DNA of 64,000 nucleotides from positions 25,096,283 through 25,160,282 of the forward strand of contig NC_063156.1 of NCBI RefSeq assembly GCF_020921035.1, written 5' to 3'. The translations under genes and the position numbers were made by a program. Source of the stretch: Rhodamnia argentea. Lineage: Eukaryota > Streptophyta > Magnoliopsida > Myrtales > Myrtaceae. Position 1 is the first letter of the stretch. The number at the start of each line of letters is the position of its first letter. Of the stretch, positions 10,971 to 22,235 are shown piece after piece. The notes under the pieces are model-generated. The model did no database searches. It was given only the letters and a program-made list of their open reading frames with translations, and had not been told where the DNA came from.

Positions 10971-13712
10971 TAAAGGTGCCATTTGAAACTGTGGGCCCGA
11001 AATCGGCCCTTTGACCGGGCCCACGGTTTCATAATTTTGGGAATCGGCCCGGAACCGACGGTTCCGAGCCCGTTTCGACCGGTTATTTAGTATTTAAAAA
11101 AAAAGATATTGTGAATTTGTGGGGTAACTTTGCCTCACGGGCCACCACCTCCCCCCTCCCACCAACAGGGCCACAACGGCCAAATTGGCCGTTACACATG
11201 CACATGCAAGTGATGCAACGGCCAAATTGGCCGTTGCCTAAAAAAAAAAATATGATGAAATTTTTAATTCTTGCCTATAAATATCTATCATCTCCCTTTC
11301 ATTCTCACAAATTCTCTCAACAATTCTCTCAATTCGCTCAAATTCTTTCAATTGCTCAATCCCACCTATTCTCTCAATCGGTTTCGATCATTCTTCAAAA
11401 TGACAAGTGGAAGCGAAATCGACGGGCAAGATGACTATGGGAGATTAGTATCCCATTCTGAATATGATCCTCGTGAGTATGCATGTTGGGAAGACAACGA
11501 CAATAATATCACTATGTCCGATTGAACATCGAGCACATCCAATACAGAAAGTCTTCATCCTTCCCGGTGTCAAAGAACGTCAACGGCAAATGAGTGGCGA
11601 AATGGCCGAGATAATACATTCGACTTGTGGCTACACTTCAACAAGGTACGTGATGAAGGCGAAGGTAAATATAATATAAAATGTAAATATTGTTCGCAAA
11701 CATATAAATTTACAAAGGAGACGGCTACGGAATATTGTCGGCATTCGAAAAACATCCAACGCAAGGGGATCGCAATATGCAACAACAAATTTACGCCACT
11801 TCTAATCCTCATCCTATATTCGTTACACTAATACACTTTATAAACAAACATTAGTGAATATGTTGCCCTTGATCATGTCGTTTAATCGGTGAAAATTTTA
11901 ATATGAAATATTTGATAAATATTGCGTTGGTTGAAACACCAACTATTAAAAATACTCTTAAAGCAGTTTTTATCTTTATAAAAAAAAAAAAATCTTTAGC
12001 AAAATTTTTGAATTCAATGGACATGTGCATATACGTAGCGATATTTGGAGTGATCCTTAGCAAATTCATTCTTATATGGGTGTCACGTGTCATTGGATAG
12101 GTGATGGTTTGACCATTCAAAAGACTTATTGCATTTCAAGTTTTGATGAAAGACATTCGGCTCATAATATTTATAGAATAATTAAGCAAGTTTTAGAAGA
12201 ATATAATTTGATAAATAAAGTATTTTCAATTGGTTTTGATAATGCCGTCGACCTTCCGAATTGAAAATATTTGCAACCCACTTTTGCGGACAATTTTTAC
12301 ATTAGATGTGCTTGCCATGTTTTAAATTTATGTGTACAATATGGTTTCGAACTCTTGACACTTCCTCCCAATAAAGGATGCAATTAAATTTTTATAGAGT
12401 GTCCCTATTTTATGAAATCATGGGGAAAATTTTGTAAACAACATGAGAGAAGGGCAAAAGATTTCCAAAGATATTTGATCGTTGGAATTCTACGTCGTTG
12501 CTGGAACTTTTGATTACAAAGATTTATTATGTATGTTTATTTCCAAAATATTCCGAAATTACTTTACTTCTTCAACATTGGGACGTTTACAAAAAAATTT
12601 GATTTTTGAAAATTTTTAATGATGCTACTAAGACTTTGTGGTATTTATTATCCTACCATGCATTTATTTTTAATAGAGTGTGTTAATATTGGCGGTGTTT
12701 TTAGTGAATATGAAAATGATCTGAATTAGCTCGAACTATTTTAGAAATGCAAGAAAAACGGTTGCATTATTATTGGCAAATTCCTATTGTCTATTTAGTT
12801 GGTATTGTTTTTGATCCGCGGATTAAATTAGACGGTTTACTAGATTATTTGAATGTGTATTATCATGATTGTTTACATTTGGAAGATTCAATAGATATTT
12901 CAAATATACAAGGAGATGTTAAAGAAACTATAATAGTATTATATGGAGAATTTTGTAGTAGATATGATTTAAGTGATTCTGGATCTTTACAATCTACTGC
13001 CTTATGTAGCGAAGGTGGTAGTTCACTTAGTGAGGGTATAGTATGCTCAAGAGTAGGCAAAAAAAAAAAAAAAAAAGGCACGGGTAGTATTTCGAATTAG
13101 AAAAATATTTAACCACTCAATTTGAGTTTCGGATGCGGGTAGATTTGAAATCTAAGTGGTGGAAGAGTCACCAAATCGATTCCGTCGCCTCATGCTCGCG
13201 GATATTAGCAACCCATTCTTACAGGTTGTAGTTGAACAAGCATTTAAGTGGAGGATTAGTTTTGGACTCTGCGTTTAAGTTAAGAAGTCGTGGAAGCTCA
13301 AGCTTGTGTCGCGATTGGACGGGTGAAATTTGACACCAAGGTGGATCGAGAACACGAATTTTTTAGCGAGGATTGTGGAGATACCCGTACACAGGGGGGG
13401 GCGATTGACGATGAGATAAGTTGGGGTTATCAAGGTAAAGCTATGGATTTTGATTCCCAAAAGATATGTAGGCGCTTAATGATAATTATTAAGTTAGTCC
13501 ATTCTCTCTTTTTTTTTCATTTTATTACATGTACAATTTGATTATATTTTATAATTTATAATTTATTTGTTTATTTTATTATTTATTATTTTAAAAATTA
13601 AAATTTAAAAGGAAGGAATGAATCGGCGACCGGTTCGGGTTAACCGCGGTTCGGTTAAACCGGAACCGGTTTTAACGGCGGTTGATTACTTTGTGGCCGG
13701 AACGGCCATTAG
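10971..13712 (+). mobile_element. Decayed hAT transposon inserted in the left arm of the inverted-repeat element
   Basis: A 2.7-kb segment that interrupts the left arm: the arm stops at about 10962 and resumes at 13721 at the equivalent point of the right arm. Terminal and subterminal regions are rich in CCGG/GGCC motifs. Two near-perfect palindromes (AACGGCCAA/TTGGCCGTT) sit at 11175-11193 and 11217-11235, as expected for transposase-binding subterminal repeats. The 8-bp duplications are too decayed to prove (ACCAGGAC against CCGGTGAC). Confidence 0.65.
11400..13440 (+). pseudogene. hAT transposase pseudogene (BED finger, RNase-H-like core, C-terminal dimerisation remnants)
   Basis: Remnants in order: start MTSGSEIDGQDDYG (11400), BED-type zinc finger WLHFNKVRDEGEGKYNIKCK with CKYCSQTYKF (11625-11750), catalytic-core part DERHSAHNIYRIIKQVLEEY and NKVFSIGFDNA (12130-12250), CACHVLNLCVQYGFELL (12310-12355), DPRIKLDGLLDYLNVYYHD (12810-12870) and the C-terminal region with KWWKSHQID (13155-13180). 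Each segment is in a different frame or ends in stops, so no transposase can be made. The family is the plant Ac-like (RICESLEEPER/DAYSLEEPER) group. Confidence 0.85.
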
Positions 13713-13944
13713 CCGGTGACCCAAGGAACGAGGAAGGCCCTCTCTCTCTCTCTCTCTCTCTCCTTTTCACGCAGTCAACAGACTCAACACTCCTCCAGTT
13801 TCAGCAATGTGGCCATGGATGAATTATTAAACACCAAATCTTTCCTGTGCATTCACCGCCCGCCGCCGCCGCTTCCACGATGAGCCCCGAAATCCACTCC
13901 TCCCAAAACCTCTGACCACCCTCGTCACCTCACAAACCTCCCAA

Positions 13945-14516
13945 TGCCCAAGAACCCGCACCGCCCAACGCGTCGCCTGAACTCTCCATTACCGCCGCGG
14001 CCGCCACTCCCGCTGCCTCAGCCTCCAAGAAGCTCACCCTCGTCCCGCTCATCTTCCTCATCAACTTCGAGGTCGCTGGCGAGCCCTATGGCGAAGAGCC
14101 CGCCGTGCAAGCCACGGGGCCCTCTTGGGCTTCTCCATCTTCCCCTTCATATGGAGCATCCCGGAGGCCCTCATAACCGCTGAGCTCTCCACCGCGTTCC
14201 CCGGCAACAGCGGCTTCGTCATCTGGGCCGACCGTGCCTTTGGCCCCTTCTTCGGCTCCCTCATGGGCACCTGGAAGCTCCTCAGCAGCGTCATCAACAT
14301 CGCCGCCTTCCCAGTTCTTTGCATCAACTACTTGGAGAAGATCTTCTCCGCGTTCGAGTCGGGCTGGCCCCGATACCTCGCCCTCCTGTTCTCGAACTTG
14401 TCTCTCTCCCTCCTCAACTACACCGGCCTGAACATCGTTGGGGTCGCCGCGATCGTGGTCGGCATCGTTTCTCCGATGCCCTTCTTATTAATGTCCCTCA
14501 TCGCCATCAAGATTAG
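13945..14516 (+). pseudogene. Captured fragment of a polyamine (LAT/PUT-type) transporter gene
   Basis: The N-terminal quarter of an amino acid/polyamine-cation symporter, APC superfamily. From about 13950 one frame reads [43 protein letters not shown]. The frame is then lost at about 14110-14120 and recovered from 14125: [55 protein letters not shown]. The reading ends at about 14516 (KIRPHR) where a GA repeat and the inverted-repeat arm begin. Plant PUT proteins are about 480 aa, so more than half is missing. It sits between two inverted arms, so capture by the element is the likely origin. The frameshift and missing C-terminus rule out transporter function. Confidence 0.8.
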
Positions 14517-14747
14517 GCCTCACAGGCGCTTGAGAGAGAGAGAGAGAGAGAGAGTGAGAAAGTCGGCCTTCGTTCCTTGGTCACGGCGTCTTCACGGAGA
14601 CGGAGAGGAGGCAAGAGGGTTTCGCAAATTTACTGACGGTGGGACCGCAGGCCACGTGTCAATTTTTGTATGGATGGTCTCAGAGATGCGTTGACACTCC
14701 AAGACATGACCACCCAATATTTTCTGGATTTCCTCTTCGTGACCGAG

Positions 14748-15119
14748 ATGTGGAGCTAGAGAGTTGACAAAATGCCACGTCGACCGCACGACGGATGGAA
14801 CGAAAAGAAGGAATCGAAGAAATGTTAGAAAAACACGGGTTCTCGGTTCCTTTCTTTCTTTTACCTACTCTTGTTCGACTCGACACGCGGCCCTATGTTT
14901 GGGGCCATCAGGGTTGTTTCCTCGACAAGTCGCGATCCGGCTCGTCGTTCGGAGCAGAACGACTAATCTTGGCTCTAGCAAAGGGTGTGATCCAATTGCA
15001 TATCCAAGTCATCAACCTTAACATTAACGAATGAAATGGATCCCGTCGGGATCAAAAACCTTGCGGACTTTTCCGTGAAAGATAGATATCAATAATCTCC
15101 CAAACGAAACGCGGAAACC
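14748..15119. other. Short intergenic stretch between inverted-repeat element and tRNA
   Basis: I see no gene, domain or clear repeat here. Composition is ordinary. Confidence 0.5.
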
Positions 15120-15201
15120 GTCGATATGTCCGAGTGGTTAAGGAGACAGACTTGAAATCTGTTGGGCTTCGCCCGCGCAGGTTCGAACCCTGCTGTCGAC
15201 G
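15120..15201 (+). tRNA. tRNA-Ser (anticodon UGA)
   Basis: 82 bases. Acceptor stem GTCGATA (15120-15126) pairs with TGTCGAC (15194-15200) with one G-U pair, and the discriminator is G15201. Anticodon stem ACAGA/TCTGT encloses loop CTTGAAA, giving anticodon TGA at 15153-15155. A long variable arm (TGGGCTTCGCCCG) marks class II tRNA-Ser. The T arm GCAGG-TTCGAAC-CCTGC is intact. A T-rich stretch at 15211-15216 can end Pol III transcription. No intron. Decodes UCN serine codons, mainly UCA. Confidence 0.95.
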
Positions 15202-15482
15202 TTCTCTCTGCTTTTCCTAGTACTTGTTTTTTAAGTAGTGATCAGGGCGGGGGTAGTTGAAATAAAGCGCCACCCCAACCTCTCCAACCTCCGACCTTCC
15301 CCTGTCAAATCTTGATCTGCTCATCTCTCTCTCTCTCTCTCTTCTTCGATTCAGTTCAAAACCCACACTCATTGCTCGCTCCTTATCAAGGAGTCGCCTT
15401 GCGAATTTGCAAAAGCCGGTGTTGATCTCTTCTCTCTCTCTCTCTCTCTCTCTGCTTCCCCCTGTTTTGGCAAGATTCGGGC
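15202..15482 (+). promoter_or_regulatory. Promoter/leader of the cytochrome b5 gene
   Basis: Short interval between the tRNA and the cytochrome b5 ATG. It holds two CT microsatellites (about 15324-15342 and 15428-15452), the second within 60 bases of the start codon and so probably leader. I found no clear TATA box. Confidence 0.45.
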
Positions 15483-16823
15483 ATGGGTTCAGAGAGCGAG
15501 GTCTTCACCTTGGCCGAGGTGTCGGAGCACAGCATCCCCAAGGACTGTTGGCTTGTCATCGAGGGCAAGGTATCGTTCCCGTGTCGCTACTCGTTCGTTC
15601 CTCTTTAAAAGCCTCGATTTTGCTTGATATGGACGACGGCCAGCTTACTGGTTTGTGTTTGATCAGCCTGTATGCGAGTTTATGTTGGGGTTCATCTCTT
15701 AGGCAAGTATTCACAAAGCAATTGATCATATGCACAGTATTTTGACATAGTTCCTGGGAGGGGAATAGAAGTTGAGTGTGCTTATTTAGTTATGTCAGAA
15801 ATTATTTCTCATTCTCTGCTAATTTTTAGCATTGTCTGTATAGGCTTAAGCTGGACGATGGCGGGTTTCGTTCTATGGTCTTGACTCGTAATCGAATGTT
15901 AGGCGCTTATCCTCAGCTCTTGAGCTGTACAATTCTCTGACTTGGCAATTGGGAAGCATGAACTATTTGGTCATTTCCCATTTATCATCTCGTTTGTATC
16001 TTTTGGTTGCTTGATCTTTATCATCCACCTTTAACTCAGAGTCTTGGCTTTTCAAGATGTTTGTATTCCGCCCACTTACGTTAGCAGATTCACGTTTTGA
16101 ACAGCATCCTTTCACTGCCTGGCTGGATTGAGTTTCTTCAGTGTGAATCTGTCACGACATCCTTTAGGCGATAAGATTGAAAAACCTACCACGACTTACT
16201 TTTGGGGTCTGGTTTTGTGCTGTTTTGCTTTGAGTTAGTCCACCATGCGCAATCTTTGAACGGATCATCATCATTTGCCCCAAAGTGGTTTTGCTGATTT
16301 GAAGTATCGCCGTTGCCGGCTTTCTCACTCTATTTCGATGGAGCATCAAATGAAGCTTCTTTTCACAGATTTAAACTGTCAGAACAGGTGTACGACGTGA
16401 CTAAGTTTTTGGAGGACCATCCGGGCGGTGATGAAGTGTTGCTGTCCGCCACAGGTATCTGTTATGTGTAAGACGGTTTTGAATCAAAATCTTGTTCGAC
16501 CTAGTAGTAACTATGTTCTCTCGTTATTAACTACCATGCCATTTACTGATTATCATATGCGAGTGATTGTAGGGAAGGATGCCACTGATGATTTCGAGGA
16601 TGTTGGACACAGTAGCACCGCTAGAGCAATGATGGCCGAGTTCTGCGTCGGTGAGATCGATACCTCAACTGTTCCCACCGAGACCAAGTACACTCCTCCC
16701 AAGCAGCCTCACTACAACCAGGACAAAACTCCCGAGTTCATCATAAAGCTTCTTCAGTTTCTAGTCCCTCTCCTAATCTTGGGTTTGGCTGTTGGCGTCC
16801 GTTTCTATACAAATTCAACTTAA
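15483..16823 (+). CDS. Cytochrome b5, ER-anchored
   Basis: Small haem protein that passes electrons to fatty-acid desaturases, hydroxylases and P450s on the ER surface. Exons: 15483-15569, 16388-16454, 16573-16823 (134 aa, the usual plant length), all with GT-AG borders and matching phases. The N-terminal part reads VFTLAEVSEHSIPKDCWLVI. The haem-binding loop is FLEDHPGGDEVLL (first axial His in HPGG). The second axial His is in DVGHSSTARAMM. A single C-terminal span (LLQFLVPLLILGLAVGVRF) with a short polar tail makes it a tail-anchored protein. The start ATG opens the first exon, and intron 1 (818 nt) lies after Lys29, a common position in plant cytochrome b5 genes. No defects seen. Confidence 0.95.
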
Positions 16824-18938
16824 CGTTCAAGAGCTGTTGAAGGAAGTTGTACTTTAAGAATAAGTCATATTTATCATCATTCCTTCCTCAAATTTTCCCC
16901 TTCTTTGATGGTCATGGTTGTGATTTAATGTCCTCGATTCCCTCTTTGCAAGTTCTTTCTGAAGGATCATAGATGAGTATTGTACTGCAATGAAGAACTA
17001 TATTTTCCTCATCTTTGGCTGCTTCGTCGTGTTTTGTCTTACCTTAAACTCCGTGTCTACAACTCAGTAATGGGCCCTGTTGCTTCAATGTAGTCCTCTA
17101 AACCTTTTTCCAGATATTTGGTCTTTTTAGAGTTACTAATTCTTCCTAGGCTCAATTCGATGGATAGTATTCGGCGTCTTGTAATCATTTTCTGGGCTCG
17201 ACACGAATGGTTGATCTTTGCGCAACGTGATGAGACTGGTGTCGGGAGTTACTTGGGATCGTCTCTGGTTAATTGTATTGCAGTTCTGATCCATCCTTTT
17301 GCATGATTCGGGGATCTTTTTGGTTTTGTCTAGCACAATGTCTTCTTCTTCCCGTTTAAGGCAATGGGAGTTACAACTTTAGGAAGCGACAGGTTAGTCT
17401 GGTGCCGGATGGAAGGCGGAACTTGGCCAGCCTCAACGTTGCTCACGTCAATTCTTCTGTTTTGGGAGATTCATGAGCATAAAGTTTTCATGTTTTTCCA
17501 ATCTGTGGGACACGATATAGGACCCGAAAGGGATTCTTGTGGAGCAAACATTTTTCTCATGCCATGTTAAGGAGTTTCCTTCCATTGTTCGACATTTTTG
17601 TGGCAAGAAAGTTTGTCAGCGAGTTAGAAGTGTCTGTTCTTCCACTCCTCCTCCTCACTGCAACTTATATTTCCCTCCTTTTTCTGCTGAAATTTCAGTC
17701 GTCTTACTTAATTTCCCCACTTTTAGTTAGAAAAGGTCCTCGAATTAGCCGAGTAAGAACCCAATCTGAGGTCTCGATTTTCTAGAGGCACGAGATTTCT
17801 TTCGCCGTGCCAGTCACATCAGCGGTTGCCGTTCTTTCCGAATTACGCGGACACTTAAGAGCGGGGAATTTTAATCTCTCCGATTTACTTGCCAAACTCA
17901 AGGTAGTAATAGCTATGAACTGAAAATACCAGACAAAACTAGCGGAGCCAAGATGCTGGAAATTGTGGTAGATCATGTTATTGTCGTTTCACAATAGATG
18001 GAAGGATTTTATCCTATGAATTTCCCCTCAAGTGTACAGCTGAACACTTCCATTCCATGCAAGAAAAAGGAAAACGGGCTAACTTTGGCAAATTATCTAG
18101 ACTAAATGCATTTAAACAGGATCAATCCGTTTTAACATCTCGGAAAGGTTCTTCTACAATATTTGGAAAGATGGACATAATCCCGTTGACTAAAGTCAAT
18201 GCCAAGCACGTTGTCTCAAACGAAATCTGTCTTCGGTAGTTGTGTTCCAGGCCGTGCTATTACAGCTCTCTCCATTTTGACTTGTCATTGACATTGTCCA
18301 ATCCTAGGGAAACAAGAAAAATTCATCCTTACAAGGATTTAAATGTTGGACTAATGAGCAATAATCGAATGAGATTAATTTTCAGGAAGGTTCGACCGCA
18401 AAGCCATGCCTTTTGCAGGGACCAAGAGCAAAAGAGAGAGAGAGAGAGAGAGGGAGAGAGAGCCCCAGTTTGGCTCTTTCCCTGAAATTTCCAGGAAGGG
18501 CAAAAGATACAAAATTGTGAACTTGCAAGTGATTATCCCTCCATTCTCTCTCATTCCCACAGGGCCAGAGCCAAAGCTTTTTGGCAAAAACAAGGCAAAA
18601 GACAACGGACGACTGCTGCAATTCTCTTGCGAAAGACGATGAATCGGACTAAGCATGCCTATCCAGCCGCCCCGGAAAGAACCGAGATCCTTCTGAGAGG
18701 ATGACTCTGGCATCTCCGTACGATGCTGCGGACTCAAAATGCCAGAAAAACTGAAACAAGAAATGATTAGCTGATAAGAACAAGCAGTCATGTTTCTCGA
18801 AGATGCTTCTCTTGAACTCTCCTCCAGTTTTTGTCACATTGTGCAGCAACATGGGCTTACAAGTAACAGAGCTGGGACTCCGCCTCAATCTCCCCTCCTC
18901 AACTTCACCTTCATCAAGCCGCTGAAAGGAACGATCCC
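16824..18938. other. Intergenic region, cytochrome b5 to PADRE gene
   Basis: 16824-17000 is probable 3'UTR of cytochrome b5. 17100-18400 has only short open frames with no family resemblance. A GA microsatellite lies at 18434-18464. 18500-18938 is the probable promoter and leader of the PADRE-domain gene. Confidence 0.5.
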
Positions 18939-19706
18939 ATGGGAGCATCGAGGAAGGACAAAGGTGTTCTGAAGTTGGTGCACCCGGGCAGATTCGTGGA
19001 GATGCTCACTGAGCCAATCACCGCGGCAGAGGTCATGCGGAAGAATCCCAGGCACAGCGTCACTCGGCCTGACGTGTTTTATTTCCCCTGGGTCGTGGTC
19101 AGGCCTGAGTCCCTCCTGACTCCAGGAGAGGTGTTCTTCATCGTTCCTAACCGGACGATCCATCAGCTATTGAAAGGCAAAAGCAGCCGTTACTGTAGGC
19201 CTTGTTCGCAACAAAGGGACCGTCCCCGCGACCAGGACCATCAGCAATTTAAGGCAGCTTCTCCTCTCAAGGAATGTGCTGGGATGACGCCTAAGCACCG
19301 AAACCAGGAAAGTTTTCCCAAGAGACTATTTCAGACCCTGTATCGTAGAAAGTCGTATCATGATGAGGATTTGAAAATGGAATTCCACAGTAGGTATAGG
19401 CCAGAATCTAGGACCCTGGGAGCTCCTCCGTATGGAGATGACCAACAAGTATCTGAAAGACTATCTCCAGGAGATTCCACATTGGAAAAGACATGCTTCA
19501 AAGCCATACATTTCTACTTGGGAAGCAGGAATATGAGCATGGAATTGCTAGAAAAAGATGCTGCAGCTGAATTAAACTGCCAGCGATACGGTACCGTGTT
19601 GAAATCATGTCTTAGGAAACCGGATAGTGCTCGTAAATCACTAAACCTTAAAGTGGCATTTGTCTTGCCAAACAGAGACGAGGAAGCAGATGCTTCAGTT
19701 TCTTGA
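18939..19706 (+). CDS. PADRE (DUF4228) domain protein
   Basis: 255 aa, single exon as read. The N-terminal domain (residues about 9-80) is PADRE: GVLKLVHPGRFVEMLTEPIT, AAEVMRKNPRHSVTRPDVF, then the hydrophobic YFPWVVVRPESLLTPGEVFF and IVPNRTIHQLLK. Plant PADRE genes are often induced by pathogens or stress and the biochemical role is unknown. The rest is low-complexity and basic, with a C-terminal NLKVAFVLPNRDEE, a conserved tail motif in longer members. Start at 18939 gives MGASRKDKG right before the domain, matching family N-termini (many begin MG, possible N-myristoylation). No intron is needed. Confidence 0.8.
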   Translation: MGASRKDKGVLKLVHPGRFVEMLTEPITAAEVMRKNPRHSVTRPDVFYFPWVVVRPESLLTPGEVFFIVPNRTIHQLLKGKSSRYCRPCSQQRDRPRDQDHQQFKAASPLKECAGMTPKHRNQESFPKRLFQTLYRRKSYHDEDLKMEFHSRYRPESRTLGAPPYGDDQQVSERLSPGDSTLEKTCFKAIHFYLGSRNMSMELLEKDAAAELNCQRYGTVLKSCLRKPDSARKSLNLKVAFVLPNRDEEADASVS

Positions 19707-19842
19707 GCAGAATCCGGTAGGTCATTTATTGAACTAGAACACCAACCTCACGTCTGCAATTTGTTTGTTCCTCGCTCAGCCGGGGTCGAGATTCTTCGCA
19801 TTTCCTCGTGATGGGCGGCAGCTCTCTCTTGAATATACTTCT

Positions 19843-22235
19843 TGTTGACACCTAAATTTTAATTTTAGAAAAATCATTCATAAAAATGAGAGTTATTCAT
19901 AATTCTCACAAAAAATAAATTTTCATGCATTGCATATTTAATTTTCGTCATGTCAACTAGGGCCAGAGATGAGTCAATTGAGCACGTTCCCAATGGACGA
20001 CCGAGTTAAAATCGACTCGAAAGTTACTAGAGAGGCTGCGGAATTTTTACTATAATTTTGGACTCAAAATAGCCCGTTTGAGCTCTTTAAATTGCAAAAA
20101 GGCCTTAATTAATTACCCATTTTATTAGTTAAGGTCCGGATGAGTCCGGAATCACAAAACGAGCCCATAAAACATTGAAAGATAGCCCATTTCACCCTCC
20201 TCATTCATTTGGCCGAAAATTGCAAGAGTTTAAGTCCGATAGTACTCCTCAAGATCAGAATTTTCAATCTAACGATCGATATCTAATTGGAGCTTTTGAT
20301 CTAACGGTTCAAATAAACCCTACAACTCAAAGCCCTAATTTTCTCTATAAATACATCTCTATGCCTAGGGTTAAAGGGGGGTCGGCAAATTTTTTTTCTG
20401 CTCATACACAGAAATATTCATGAGGAAATAGAGAGTGAGAGAGAAAAATTTTTGGCGTCAAGAGAGAGAGCTTTGAGAGCGGAAAATTGAGGGGTGTCTC
20501 CTGAGTTGCTAAAGGCGTCTAATTTGTGTCACTGGCCGCCCTTCTCTTCCGTCACTAATCAAGCATCCCGACCGACCTACCAATCAAGCGTGTTTGGAGC
20601 TGCTGTCCGAGTTGTTTCCAGCTTTGTTCGTGTGCAAATTCAGCCCATACTCAGTGCGGAATTCGCTGCTGTTCGGACGGTAATTGATCCGCTATCTAGA
20701 GGAGTTTTCACATCGAATCAGTCCAAGTTTTGCGCTACGAATCAAGGTAACTTCGAGCATAATTGATGAGTACTTCAAGCATGTTTTCTGTGCAATTTGA
20801 TTACTACTTCAATGCTGTTTCCACACTATGTAGATGCTGTTTGGTCTGAAAATACTCGTTTTTTTTTGTCTATAATAATCAGCTTGTCAAGATCTTGGTG
20901 GAAGCTAAAAGTGTTTTTTTGTCTTCTTAGTTCTGATTCGCTGCATTTGATGCTGTTTTTATGTTGTTACACACTGTTTGCGTTTTTTATTCAATCGAAG
21001 TCATCTTTGCGTTTCATGGCTTCTAATCATGCAATTGAATGGGAGAGCAAGGTGAGCTCTTGTATTTTGATCATAGTTCTCCTGTTTTGATTGGAATATG
21101 TGCTGTCGTTTGATCTTTTGATGAATAATTCGAGTTATGTTTAACGATGGAAATCGTAGCTTTTGTCATCTAGCCTGGATCACAATCGAAGGTTACTAAT
21201 CGTGGGGGTGTAGATCTGACCTTTGTGAAGATAACTCGTCCATGAGATTTTTTTTTTTTTTATGATCTTGGGAATTGACTAAAGACGGCTTCCTTGAATA
21301 AAATCGTTCGTGATCTTGGTGATTTACATCGGATAAAATTCAGATTTTGGTCAAATTAAGGAACTAATTTTCGGCATTTAAATTCTATCATGGCCGGATG
21401 TGATATGCTAGATAAGTCCTTGGTTGAAATTCTCATGTGAGTTGGATAATATTTACATCTGCTATGAATAATCTTCAAATGGTTGGAATCTTGATCTCCT
21501 TGGGTAATGGGCGCATCTTTGATGTTTTGATATATTTGATGATTTAATCTTATCTTAAAGATATTATGCATATTGCTCGAAATATTCTAATTATCTCAAG
21601 GTTGAATCTGAATTTTTCTGAAAATCTGAATATTTTGGATAAGATCGCATCCCGATTGAAAATTTCAAACATATCTTTTAAATCTGGGAAATTATCTAAA
21701 AAATTCCTCTCAAATCTCAAGAGATAATCTTTCCTATTTTAAAGATATGAAATCCTTTGTGGATAGGGCTTATCTCCTTGAAATTTGATCCCTTAAGGGT
21801 TTTAAAATTCAATAAATATTTGCCTATAAATATGCTCCCTTGTGCCTTGTCGTCGGAAAATTAAATCACACGCCTTAGCACGATCTCGTGGAATGGGATG
21901 GTGATTTAAATATAAATTTTTTTTGGAAGGGATGTGATATTGGTAAATCTGCCGAATCTTCGGGACGAGAGGTTTATCGAAATCGGTTTAAAGGTATATT
22001 ATGGGCATTTTTGTTTAATCTTGTTCAAATTCATCTGTTTCATTCGAAATCCGAAAAAATAAAAAGATCACAAATCATCATCAGAAAGGCATTTTTGAAA
22101 TTTGGTCCGAAGGGTGTTAATTAAAATTAACATAATCAATCCCCGAACCCTAAACCTGCGGTTAGCGGAAATAAAGTATTCTCGTACTTTATTTAGGTTC
22201 TAATCTCCTACAAAAGATTAGTGGGGCTCTAATTG
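19843..22235 (+). mobile_element. Truncated LTR of a Tat/Ogre-like retrotransposon (solo or 5' part)
   Basis: Starts TGTTGACACCTAAATTTT at 19843, the same first 18 bases as the LTRs at the 59715 and 50502 ends of the retrotransposon further right. A TATA box (CTATAAATAC, about 20344-20353) and polymerase II-type leader follow. At 22165-22222 it again matches the other LTR: AAATAAAGTATT, ACTTTATTTAGG and GATTAGTGG correspond to 57040-57110 reversed. The expected LTR end (GGTCGCGACA) and primer-binding site are absent. Sequence becomes unrelated after about 22235, so the element is truncated. No coding domain lies inside. It begins about 140 bases after the PADRE stop codon. Confidence 0.65.

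Larger units (their letters stand above)
10829..14734. mobile_element. Long-inverted-repeat (Mutator-like, probable Pack-MULE) element carrying a polyamine-transporter fragment
   Basis: The left arm starts AAAATATTGGGTGGTC at 10829. The right arm ends with its reverse complement at 14710-14724. The arms align over about 200 bases once a hAT insertion is removed: left pieces 10829-10962 and about 13721-13765, right piece about 14530-14724. Shared blocks include GACCATCCATACAAAAATTG and CAAGGAACGA followed by a CT/GA repeat. The outer flanks carry the same 12 bases in direct orientation, TTCGTGACCGAG at 10817-10828 and 14736-14747, which looks like a target-site duplication, although 11 extra bases sit between the right arm and its copy. 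Between the arms lies a transporter gene fragment, so the whole is best read as a gene-capturing MULE-type element. Confidence 0.65.

Noticed and set aside
14125-14694. A functional 189-aa transporter
   Set aside because: The membrane segments are real, but the frame breaks at about 14115, the C-terminal half is missing, and the last 55 codons translate a GA repeat and inverted-repeat arm.
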